Both the position numbers and the translations under genes were made by a program. A model generated the notes under the pieces. That model searched no databases and was not told where the DNA came from. It saw nothing but the letters and a program-made list of their open reading frames with translations. Shown piece after piece: positions 1-5,293 of a stretch of DNA of 5,293 nt. The DNA lies in NCBI GenBank assembly GCA_011524425.1, contig WTKI01000262.1, forward strand, positions 1 through 5,293, written 5' to 3'. Position 1 is the stretch's first letter; each line of letters begins with the position of its first letter. Origin of the DNA: Altererythrobacter sp. (GTDB lineage: Bacteria; Pseudomonadota; Alphaproteobacteria; Sphingomonadales; Sphingomonadaceae).

Positions 1-1
1 A

Positions 2-130
2 GTTTATCAATATCCTCCATTGAGCTTTCGGCATTCCGCGCTCTCGCAAAAATCCATGGAATTCCTGCGAGAAATTGTGGCTGACTATCGCCAGCTGGAA
101 CAACAGGTAATTTTCTACGAAGCGACCTGA
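2..130 (+). CDS. C-terminal end of an unidentified protein (possible LysR-type regulator), 5' truncated by window edge
   Basis: One frame is open from base 2 to a TGA at 128-130 and gives 42 residues, starting VYQYPPLSFRHSALSQKSME and ending IFYEAT. The codons show a coding-like third-position preference (CTC, TCG, TTC, CTG, GTG), and the segment contains an amphipathic helix (roughly residues 19-35, with FLREIVADYRQLEQQ). A proline-rich strand followed by a Ser/Lys turn and an FLREIV-like helix resembles the last strand and helix of LysR-type effector domains. That is a weak, family-level resemblance and not an identification. It is read in the same direction as the hydrolase gene 296 bases downstream, so it could be the regulator of that operon or an unrelated neighbour. 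Too little is visible to decide. Confidence 0.4.
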   Translation, partial: VYQYPPLSFRHSALSQKSMEFLREIVADYRQLEQQVIFYEAT

Positions 131-191
131 CATCAATCCTGACCCTGAGAATCCGAAGCACCACAAAAAATCCGATATCTATACAAATACG

Positions 192-221
192 GGATAATAT
201 CTCGGCCACCGAGGCATATCC
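192..221. other. Imperfect stem-loop downstream of the first gene fragment
   Basis: CTCGG (201-205) and CCGAG (209-213) form a tight hairpin with a 3-base loop. Outside it, GGATA (192-196) can pair with TATCC (217-221) across a small asymmetric internal loop. It lies about 60 bases after the TGA at 130 and is not followed by a T-run, so it is at best a weak terminator. It could equally be an operator half-site pair or chance. Confidence 0.3.
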
Positions 222-338
222 GCACAACAGGAATTCGAAGTGCCAATTTCAAAAATTATCCTTTTAAATCAGATATTACAAAATACCCTGTCCGTCTTCC
301 ATGACTATAGCAGCTTTGCGCCATCAAGCCAAACCGGA

Positions 339-369
339 TTGACAGATAATCTTTTATATGAAATTTCAT
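339..369 (+). promoter_or_regulatory. Candidate promoter with overlapping palindromic operator
   Basis: A perfect -35 consensus TTGACA sits at 339-344. At the expected spacing (about 15-17 bases) lies only a poor -10 (within AAATTT, 360-367). The same place is occupied by the perfect 12-bp palindrome ATGAAATTTCAT (358-369). A weak -10 overlapped by a palindrome is what a regulated promoter can look like. A GATAAT at 345-350 could also act as a -10, but no good -35 is seen in front of it. The ATG of the hydrolase follows at 427, leaving a leader of roughly 50 bases. This assignment is inferred from sequence pattern only. Confidence 0.35.
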
Positions 370-376
370 CTTTTTA

Positions 377-396
377 CGCCTGGCAATGACCAGGTG
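377..396 (+). promoter_or_regulatory. Inverted repeat in the leader just ahead of the hydrolase gene
   Basis: CGCCTGG (377-383) and CCAGGTG (390-396) form an inverted repeat with a 6-base loop. Six of seven pairs are Watson-Crick, with one G-T pair. It lies about 30 bases upstream of the ATG and downstream of the candidate promoter, so it could be a hairpin in the mRNA leader or an operator. No function can be assigned. Confidence 0.3.
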
Positions 397-426
397 GTTA
401 CAGAATGACTTAACAAAGAGAGTGTC

Positions 427-1386
427 ATGGCAAAGCCATTTGCGTCATCCGCCGATTTGGATGTCAAAGAGGAGACCCTGGAGGTACTGGCCGAGGGGGT
501 TTATGCTCTGACAGCCGAGGGCGATCCCAACGTCGGCGCCATAGAAGGTGAAGACTTCGTTCTATGTATCGAAGCGCGCGCAACCCCTGCTGCGGCAAGA
601 GACTGGTTAGTAAAGCTTAGAGAGCACACAGACAAACCGGTGAAGTACCTCGTGCTTACGCACTATCACGCCGTACGCGTTTTAGGCGCGAGCGCGTTCG
701 ATGCGCAAAACATCGTTTCCTCGGAAGTTACAGCAAACCTTATCGCCGAAAGAGGGCAACAGGATTGGGACAGCGAATTCGGCCGCATGCCGCGGTTGTT
801 CAAAGAGCCGGACGAAATTCCGGGCCTTACGATTCCAGACATGACTTTTTCAGATTTTATGAGAATTGAGTTGGGTGGGAACCGAGGACATGTGGAACTG
901 CAGTTTTGCGGCCGCGGCCACACGGCCGGGGACATAGCCGTCTGGCACGAGAAGTCACGAACCTTGTTTGCAGGCGACCTAGTAGAGGCTCAGGCCGCAC
1001 TATACACCGGAGACGCATTCCATTTCGATTGGGCGAAGGGTACGCTGGATCGTGTGAAGGCGTTCCGGTCAGACAAGCTGATTGGTGGTAGAGGGCCTGT
1101 CGCTCACGGCACTAATGCATGCGATGCAGCCGTGGAGCAAACGCGCGAGTTTTTGCTTGGCATGATCGACAAAGTGGGGGCCGCGCACAGAAACGGCGGC
1201 TCATTAAGAGATGCCTTTGAGGCCACCCATGAGGCACTAGCCCCCAAATTCGGACATTGGCCCATCTTTGAACATTGCCTGCCTTTCAATGTGCAGCGCC
1301 TTTGGGACGAATTCGAAGGACGCGATTGGCCCCGGATCTGGACCATGGAACGTGACCGAGAGGTTTGGGATCAGCTGCAAAACTGA
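427..1386 (+). CDS. MBL-fold metallo-hydrolase with altered HxHxDH motif
   Basis: This 319-aa cytoplasmic protein (no signal peptide seen) has a metallo-beta-lactamase fold. Visible are the N-terminal strands (LAEGVYALTAEGDPN, residues 21-35), the first metal motif THYHAVRVLGAS (78-89), GHTAGD (164-169) with its histidine ligand H165, the bridging Asp in FAGDLVEA (D184), and a late histidine in GRGPVAHG (H227). In canonical members the motif reads HxHxDH. Here H79 and H81 remain, but the Asp and His are replaced by V83 and R84, so one metal site looks intact and the second is depleted. I recall this HYHAVR variant as a trait of a subfamily near aromatic-degradation genes, so it is probably not a mutation. 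The C-terminus (HCLPFNVQRLWDE, then PRIWTMERDREVW) is also subfamily-like. The ATG at 427 is preceded by an AAAGAGAG purine stretch (415-422), a modest ribosome binding site. Substrate unknown; a thioester, lactone or other ester made by the monooxygenase pathway is a guess. First gene of the operon. Confidence 0.88.
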   Translation: MAKPFASSADLDVKEETLEVLAEGVYALTAEGDPNVGAIEGEDFVLCIEARATPAAARDWLVKLREHTDKPVKYLVLTHYHAVRVLGASAFDAQNIVSSEVTANLIAERGQQDWDSEFGRMPRLFKEPDEIPGLTIPDMTFSDFMRIELGGNRGHVELQFCGRGHTAGDIAVWHEKSRTLFAGDLVEAQAALYTGDAFHFDWAKGTLDRVKAFRSDKLIGGRGPVAHGTNACDAAVEQTREFLLGMIDKVGAAHRNGGSLRDAFEATHEALAPKFGHWPIFEHCLPFNVQRLWDEFEGRDWPRIWTMERDREVWDQLQN

Positions 1387-1496
1387 AGGATATGATGCCA
1401 GCAATTGCATCGGCAAAGCCATAACGGTTCGACCGCGATGCGAGCAGCGCAACCTTCATTCACGACCCGCAATCAATCAAATGGATGGACCGTTAA
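1387..1496 (+). other. Intergenic spacer with nested inverted repeat
   Basis: This 110-base gap between hydrolase and monooxygenase has no supported gene. It contains an outer inverted repeat GCATCG (1407-1412) / CGATGC (1436-1441) enclosing a tight inner hairpin CGGT (1425-1428) / ACCG (1432-1435) that directly abuts the right outer arm. The spacer is longer than expected for tightly coupled genes. There is no T-run after the structure, so it is not an evident terminator; mRNA processing or a regulated intercistronic structure are possibilities. Confidence 0.35.
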
Positions 1497-1661
1497 ATGG
1501 GCAGGACTGATGGCATTCCGGTATGGCGTAAAATAGGCCTGTCTCCGATACCTCAAAGCCAAGCGCCTGAAGAAACTCAAATACTGATTGTCGGTGGAGG
1601 ACCTGTTGGTCTGACGCTTGCCCTAGATTTAGCTAGATCCGGCCGAAAGCTGTGTTGGTGA
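1497..1661 (+). CDS. 5' fragment of the monooxygenase (FAD-binding Rossmann start), 54 aa
   Basis: As the sequence stands, translation from ATG 1497 gives 54 residues ending GRKLCW before the TGA at 1659-1661. It contains the first beta strand, the dinucleotide motif GGGPVG (33-38) and the following helix, which bind the FAD ADP moiety. Everything up to R50 fits the family; L52-W54 are out of frame. Too short to be an enzyme by itself, so it is best read as the N-terminus of the frameshifted gene at 1497-3097. Confidence 0.6.
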   Translation: MGRTDGIPVWRKIGLSPIPQSQAPEETQILIVGGGPVGLTLALDLARSGRKLCW

Positions 1662-3097
1662 ACCAGCTTGAATTCATAGCAGCGGGCTCAAAAGCGATTT
1701 GTTTCGCCAAGCGTACCTTGGACATCTGGGAGCGATTGGGAGTCGCAAAGAAGATGATCGACAAAGGCGTGGTCTGGAATGTTGGCAAGGTATTTTACGG
1801 GGACGCTTCGGACCCGATTTATCAATTTGATATGCTTCCAATCAAGGAACAGAAGCATCCGAGCTTCATCAATTTACAGCAATATTATGTCGAGGAGATT
1901 CTCGTCGAGGAATTGTCCAAGTATGACAATGTGCAGCTAAGGTGGGGGCATAAGGCCACTGCGGTTGAACAATCATCAAACGGCGCATCAGTCCAAATCG
2001 AAACGCCGCAAGGAAGCTACGGCATTAGCGCAGAATGGGTAATTGCCTGCGATGGACACAGGTCAACTATTCGGGAGCTAATGGGGTTGGATTTCCAAGG
2101 TCAAATCTTTGAAGACAACTTCCTAATCGCCGATGTAAAATTCAAACAGGAGAGGCCTTCAGAGCGATGGTTCTGGTTTGACCCTCCCTTTAATCCCGGA
2201 CATTCTGCCTTACTCCACAAGCAACCTGATGATGTCTGGCGGCTCGATTTCCAGCTGGGATGGGATGTTGATCGAGCAGAATGCGTCAAACCCGAAAATG
2301 TAGAGCCGTTTGTACGGGGAATGATCGGCGATGATGTAGAGTTCGAAGAAGAATGGTACAGTGTATACACATTTCAATGTCGTCGAATGCGACGTTTCGT
2401 CCACGGGCGGATCGTATTCGCCGGCGATAGTGCACATCAAGTCTCGCCGTTTGGCGCGCGCGGATGCAATGGCGGTGTTGCCGATGCCGACAACCTCGCT
2501 TGGAAATTGAATTTGATCTTAAACGGTGATGCTCAAAAAGGCCTGATAGAGAGCTACGATTACGAAGCCATTGTCACTGCCGACGAGAACATTTTGAACT
2601 CAACCAGATCAACGGAATTCATGACCCCTAAAAGCGAAGGCAGTGTAGCGTTTCGTAATGCCGTTTTAGATCTAGCTGAAGAGTACAAATTTGCACAATC
2701 CTTTGTGAATAGCGGCCGCCTTTCAACACCGGTTGGATATCCAGATAGCGCGTTGAACACTCCTGACAAAGATGCGTGGGATGGCGGAGTACCTCCAGGC
2801 AATGCCGCCATCGATGCGCCCCTGGGTGAAGGCTGGTTGCTGGATCAGCTCGGCGATCAATTTGCAATCCTTGAAAATCGTTCAGGGCTTAACGAGACCG
2901 AACTGGGATCACTCCACATCGTAACTATTGATCTTTCAACTGCAGATGAATCAAGATCAATTGCATTGGAAAGATATCAAATTCCGCGTGGCGGCGCATA
3001 CCTCATCAGGCCCGACCAATACGTGGCCGCGCGTTGGAAATCGGCAAAATTCGCTGATGTGCAAAACGCGCTAGCCCGAGCGAAAGGAAGCCAATAA
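1652..3097 (+). CDS. 3' part of the FAD monooxygenase (481 aa if started at GTG 1652), lacking its Rossmann start
   Basis: This intact frame carries the substrate-binding domain, the DG motif (CDGHRSTIR, residues 133-141 here), the GD motif (258-275 here) and the C-terminal thioredoxin-like domain. It begins with GTG at 1652; further in-frame starts are TTG 1655 and GTG 1658, with no clear Shine-Dalgarno upstream. GTG 1658-1660 overlaps the TGA of the 5' fragment (GTGA), which would in principle permit termination-reinitiation. Without the GGGPVG loop this polypeptide should not bind FAD in the normal way, so it is unlikely to be an active enzyme alone. An automatic annotation may show it as a complete gene, which would be misleading. 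Confidence 0.7.
   Translation: MLVNQLEFIAAGSKAICFAKRTLDIWERLGVAKKMIDKGVVWNVGKVFYGDASDPIYQFDMLPIKEQKHPSFINLQQYYVEEILVEELSKYDNVQLRWGHKATAVEQSSNGASVQIETPQGSYGISAEWVIACDGHRSTIRELMGLDFQGQIFEDNFLIADVKFKQERPSERWFWFDPPFNPGHSALLHKQPDDVWRLDFQLGWDVDRAECVKPENVEPFVRGMIGDDVEFEEEWYSVYTFQCRRMRRFVHGRIVFAGDSAHQVSPFGARGCNGGVADADNLAWKLNLILNGDAQKGLIESYDYEAIVTADENILNSTRSTEFMTPKSEGSVAFRNAVLDLAEEYKFAQSFVNSGRLSTPVGYPDSALNTPDKDAWDGGVPPGNAAIDAPLGEGWLLDQLGDQFAILENRSGLNETELGSLHIVTIDLSTADESRSIALERYQIPRGGAYLIRPDQYVAARWKSAKFADVQNALARAKGSQ
3083..3090 (+). promoter_or_regulatory. Ribosome binding site of the DUF2783 gene inside the end of the monooxygenase
   Basis: AAAGGAAG lies 6 bases before the ATG at 3097. It is the clearest Shine-Dalgarno sequence in the operon and supports the 1-base stop/start overlap TAATG (3095-3099). 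Confidence 0.65.
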
Positions 3098-3300
3098 TGG
3101 CATCGCTAAAGACAACACAATCCTTCGATCGTCCGGACGATGTCTATCAAAAGCTTACTGAGATACATCGCGAATTGAGTGCTCAAGACAGCTTAAAGCT
3201 CAATGCAAAGCTCATCCTATTATTGGCAAACCATATCGGCGACGAAGATGTAGTCGATGAAGCAATCGCCATCGCGGTACGCAACCAAACTAAGGCCTAA
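3097..3300 (+). CDS. DUF2783 domain protein, 67 aa
   Basis: This small cytoplasmic protein has no membrane segment or signal peptide. The signature block LNAKLILLLANHIGD at residues 35-49, preceded by PDDVYQKLTEIHRELS (13-28) and followed by a short helix (VVDEAIAIAV, 52-61), matches what I know of DUF2783, a family of about 60-70 residues with no established function; the whole chain is the domain. Its start overlaps the monooxygenase stop by one base (TAATG) behind a strong ribosome binding site, so its translation is probably coupled to that of the monooxygenase. DUF2783 is commonly encoded directly after such FAD monooxygenases, which points to a partner, stabiliser or regulator of the enzyme; that role is inference. 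The reading frame is intact, so the operon's last gene is still apparently maintained despite the upstream frameshift. Confidence 0.85.
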   Translation: MASLKTTQSFDRPDDVYQKLTEIHRELSAQDSLKLNAKLILLLANHIGDEDVVDEAIAIAVRNQTKA

Positions 3301-3322
3301 AGCTTCAGCAAGTTAGTCTGAG

Positions 3323-3356
3323 GCGCTGGTCTGACTTTGCAAATTCAGACCAGCGC
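3323..3356. terminator. Perfect 12-bp stem-loop between convergent genes, probable bidirectional terminator
   Basis: GCGCTGGTCTGA (3323-3334) and TCAGACCAGCGC (3345-3356) are perfectly complementary around a 10-base loop. The stem starts 22 bases after the DUF2783 stop and ends 11 bases before the receptor's stop codon, the expected place for a terminator shared by two convergent genes. Neither side has a clear T-run, so it is not a textbook intrinsic terminator; it may also protect mRNA 3' ends. Confidence 0.65.
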
Positions 3357-3367
3357 TCGTCAGTTCG

Positions 3368-5293
3368 CTAGTAGGTGAACGAAATCGTCGCGCCATAGGT
3401 GCGCGGATCACCATGCAATCCAAAAGCAATCCGGCTTGCGCGCTGCGTAAATGCATGGGTCACATATTCTTCATCGGTCAGGTTGTTGACCCAGAGCTTC
3501 AACTCCCATTGGTCGTCAGGAGTACGATAAGCCAACCACACATCGACAAGTTCGTACGAGGGACTGACCGCAAGTGGATTGTTGTCCGGATCAAAGAACA
3601 TGTCATCTTGGAACCGGTACTTGGCTTTTCCAACAATGCGCCCGCCATTAGACAGTTCAAAGTCGCCCTTTATGAAGGCGCTAAAGGTATGCTCGGGCGC
3701 CAGACGCAAGCGGTTGCCATTAAACTGTTCAGGAGGGTTACCCAGCGAACCTTGTCCCTGGAAGTCAACGAATTTGGCGTTGAGATACGCATAATTGCCG
3801 CCAATTTCGATATTGTCAGTCACAAGCGCAATGGCTTCGACCTCCGCCCCATAGATTTCAGCCCGGCCGGCATTCTCCGTGATGAATTCGCCAAACGATG
3901 ATCCCAGCGGCTGAAAGAAGCGTGTCACTTGTAGATCATCATAATCAGTGAAGTAGCCAAGCGCGTTGAGCAGGATTCGATTGTCAGCAAACTTCGACTT
4001 GAAGCCAGCTTCATAAGAAATTGCTGACTCACTCCCGAAAGGAGTGGTCGCGACAGCCTCTGTTGAAGCACCACCAGTAAAGCCGCCGCTCTTAAAGCCC
4101 GTAGAAACGCTGGCATAGAGCAGCACATCGTCAGCTGCCTGAAAATCAGCCGCTAAGCGCCAAGAGAAATTGTTGAAACTTGCTTCGGCTTCAGAAGGCC
4201 CAAATGGCGCGCCGCGCAACAATACAGCTGCAGGGTTCGTATTCAGAATTTCTGCGCCTACTTCGATTTCTTTTTTCTCATAAGAATAACGCGCTCCGCC
4301 GGTCAAAGTTAAGCGGTCAGCGAGCTCAACCTGAACTTGGCCATACGCTGCCAAGCTCGTTGTTTCGTTACTTTGGACAGACAATTCATCATCCGGGTTT
4401 GGTCCAATGCCCAATGCTGTGAAATTAAACCGTTCTACCCGATCAATCTTCTCTTTGCTGAAGAAGCCACCCACAATCCACTCCAAGCCAGCGTCGCCAT
4501 TCGAGACCAGCCGCAGTTCCTGAGTGAACTGCTCCGTTTGTTCCTGAGCAGAATTGGTAATGTCAAACGAGAACCCGTCGGTCGCAGGGGTGAATAAGGT
4601 AGCGCCGCTCACTGTCAGATCGGTAAACACCTGACTTGGGGGCAAACCTTCAGAATCTTCGAGCCAGTCAAAGTCACTTTCACGATAGGATGTTATCGAA
4701 ATCAACTCTGCGAAATCGGATCCGGAAAACGTAGTTTTTAAGCTAACACCGGTCACATCCCGTTCTGTGAACCCTTCAGTCTCGGCTAAAGTCGTAAACG
4801 GATCCCCTGCACCGCCAAGCGCAATATTGACTGCAATGGGATCAGCGGCGTTGCCATTTCCATGCAAACCGGTTGAACCTATCGGCTCACGATTGGTTGC
4901 TCCCTGACTATCATCTGCATGATCAGCTGAGAAAACAAATTCCAAATCGTCGCTTGCTTCCCAAACGAGTTGGGCTCGGATCGAGAAGTTGTTTCGCTCT
5001 CCCCATTGGTCACCAAAGTCTGGCGACCCTTGGAGCACATTGGTGATGAAACCATCATGCTTGCGGCGGCTGAAGGACACCTTGCCGAACAGAGTGTCTG
5101 AAATACCTCCGCTTATCAGACCGGCGGTATCAAAAATTCCGTAATTGCCGATTGACTGGCGGAAGCGGATGTCAGTCTCTGAAGTGGGTTTCTTGGTAAC
5201 AAAGTTGATCGAACCACCGATGGAGTTCTTGCCATAAAGCGTGCCCTGGGGGCCGCGCAAAACTTCAACACGTTCAAGGTCGAAAATATCGAA
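3368..5293 (-). CDS. TonB-dependent outer-membrane receptor, N-terminus outside window
   Basis: The visible 641 residues run from the window edge to a TAG at 3368-3370. The frame stays open to base 5293 (FDIFDLERVEV before LRGPQG), so a start at the TTG at 5260 would be false; the signal peptide, TonB box and first part of the plug are missing. The plug ends with the hallmark LRGPQGTLYGKNSIGG (12-27) and INFVTKKP. Then follows a 22-strand-type beta-barrel with alternating aromatic strands and long acidic loops, and a C-terminal region with VNNLTDEEY and GDPRTYGATISFTY, whose terminal aromatic residue fits the outer-membrane insertion signal. Such receptors import siderophores, vitamins, glycans or hydrophobic compounds using TonB-ExbBD energy. 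The plug style is that of the large sphingomonad and marine proteobacterial families whose substrates are mostly unknown. It is convergent with the monooxygenase operon, so it has its own promoter beyond the right edge. No frameshift is seen. Substrate cannot be told from sequence. Confidence 0.93.
   Translation of the reverse strand, partial: FDIFDLERVEVLRGPQGTLYGKNSIGGSINFVTKKPTSETDIRFRQSIGNYGIFDTAGLISGGISDTLFGKVSFSRRKHDGFITNVLQGSPDFGDQWGERNNFSIRAQLVWEASDDLEFVFSADHADDSQGATNREPIGSTGLHGNGNAADPIAVNIALGGAGDPFTTLAETEGFTERDVTGVSLKTTFSGSDFAELISITSYRESDFDWLEDSEGLPPSQVFTDLTVSGATLFTPATDGFSFDITNSAQEQTEQFTQELRLVSNGDAGLEWIVGGFFSKEKIDRVERFNFTALGIGPNPDDELSVQSNETTSLAAYGQVQVELADRLTLTGGARYSYEKKEIEVGAEILNTNPAAVLLRGAPFGPSEAEASFNNFSWRLAADFQAADDVLLYASVSTGFKSGGFTGGASTEAVATTPFGSESAISYEAGFKSKFADNRILLNALGYFTDYDDLQVTRFFQPLGSSFGEFITENAGRAEIYGAEVEAIALVTDNIEIGGNYAYLNAKFVDFQGQGSLGNPPEQFNGNRLRLAPEHTFSAFIKGDFELSNGGRIVGKAKYRFQDDMFFDPDNNPLAVSPSYELVDVWLAYRTPDDQWELKLWVNNLTDEEYVTHAFTQRASRIAFGLHGDPRTYGATISFTY

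Larger units (their letters stand above)
131..426. other. Intergenic region upstream of the hydrolase-monooxygenase operon
   Basis: This 296-base gap has no convincing ORF and is more A+T-rich than the genes, notably at 245-290 and 340-376. It contains a hairpin at 192-221, a TTGACA box at 339-344, a perfect palindrome at 358-369 and an inverted repeat at 377-396, each listed separately. It is the natural place for the operon promoter and regulator binding sites. Confidence 0.6.
1497..3097 (+). pseudogene. FAD-dependent aromatic-ring monooxygenase (MhpA/phenol hydroxylase type), frameshifted near 1647
   Basis: Read across one frameshift, this gives about 533 residues, close to the roughly 540 usual for the family. 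Positions in the restored protein: Rossmann FAD motif GGGPVG at 33-38 (IVGGGPVGLTLALDLARSGRK); GSKAICFAKRTLDIWERLG around 64-82; NVGKVF and FINLQQYYVE in the substrate domain; DG motif CDGHRSTIR at 185-193; GD motif GDSAHQVSPFGARGCNGG at 310-327 continuing to DADNLAWKL; and a thioredoxin-like C-terminal domain from about 430 ending YLIRPDQYVAARW. Such enzymes use NAD(P)H and O2 to hydroxylate phenolic or related rings in the cytoplasm. The 5' frame (ATG 1497) stops at TGA 1659-1661, while the rest is in the -1 frame. Restoring one A in the AAA at 1646-1648 rejoins them with no gap in the expected spacing. The ATG is preceded by an in-frame TAA (1494-1496) and a weak GGATGGA (1483-1489). It could be a true pseudogene, a sequencing or assembly error, or a split gene. 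The domains after the break show no stops or decay. Confidence 0.85.

Noticed and set aside
1392..1424. Short ORF (ATGATG..., about 10 codons, MMPAIASAKP) after the hydrolase stop, as a leader peptide
   Set aside because: The AAGGA before it is too close to the start codons (1-4 bases), the peptide has no run of regulatory codons, and no attenuator-terminator with a T-run follows.
1268..1510. 80-codon plus-strand frame spanning the hydrolase end and the gap
   Set aside because: Out of frame with the hydrolase whose C-terminal family motifs are intact; the peptide has no recognisable domain.
1641..1661. Programmed -1 ribosomal frameshift signal
   Set aside because: CCGAAAGC does not fit the X XXY YYZ slippery pattern and no clear downstream pseudoknot or internal Shine-Dalgarno was seen; a plain one-base deletion or sequencing error is simpler.
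3413..3901. 162-codon open frame on the plus strand
   Set aside because: It lies wholly antisense to the strongly supported receptor beta-barrel, shows no domain or ribosome binding site, and has the composition of a shadow frame.
1..5293. CRISPR arrays, tRNA or rRNA genes, insertion sequences, long direct repeats
   Set aside because: Reading through both strands showed no spaced repeats, cloverleaf with CCA-type end, transposase motifs or terminal inverted repeats.

Overview
The window looks like a catabolic or accessory region of a Gram-negative proteobacterium of roughly balanced base composition. A TonB-dependent receptor with the plug sequence typical of sphingomonads and related marine proteobacteria makes an alphaproteobacterium (sphingomonad-like) the best guess, but nothing in the window fixes the taxonomy.

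Layout: (1) Bases 2-130 (+) hold the last 42 codons of a gene that enters from the left; its tail weakly resembles the end of a LysR-type regulator. (2) Bases 131-426 are non-coding and contain a hairpin (192-221), a TTGACA -35-like box, a perfect 12-bp palindrome and a second inverted repeat just ahead of the next gene. (3) 427-1386 (+) encodes a metallo-beta-lactamase-fold hydrolase with an altered metal motif. (4) After a 110-base gap with a nested inverted repeat, 1497-3097 (+) encodes an FAD-dependent aromatic-ring monooxygenase of the MhpA/phenol hydroxylase type. It is broken by an apparent one-base deletion near 1647: the FAD-binding Rossmann start is in one frame and all the rest in another. 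(5) 3097-3300 (+) is a DUF2783 protein of 67 aa overlapping the monooxygenase stop by one base. (6) A 12-bp perfect stem at 3323-3356 separates this operon from (7) a convergent TonB-dependent outer-membrane receptor (3368 to the right edge, minus strand), whose N-terminus lies outside the window.

How they may work together: MBL-fold hydrolase, FAD monooxygenase and DUF2783 form a cassette I recognise as recurring next to aromatic-degradation genes, without a defined substrate. The likely theme is hydroxylation of an aromatic or similar hydrophobic compound, a hydrolytic step by the MBL protein, and a small helical DUF2783 partner made by translational coupling with the monooxygenase. The receptor may import the substrate or a metal complex, but its opposite orientation makes that link only suggestive. 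The points most worth following are the monooxygenase frameshift (real mutation, assembly error or split gene), the degenerate metal site in the hydrolase, and the unknown role of DUF2783.
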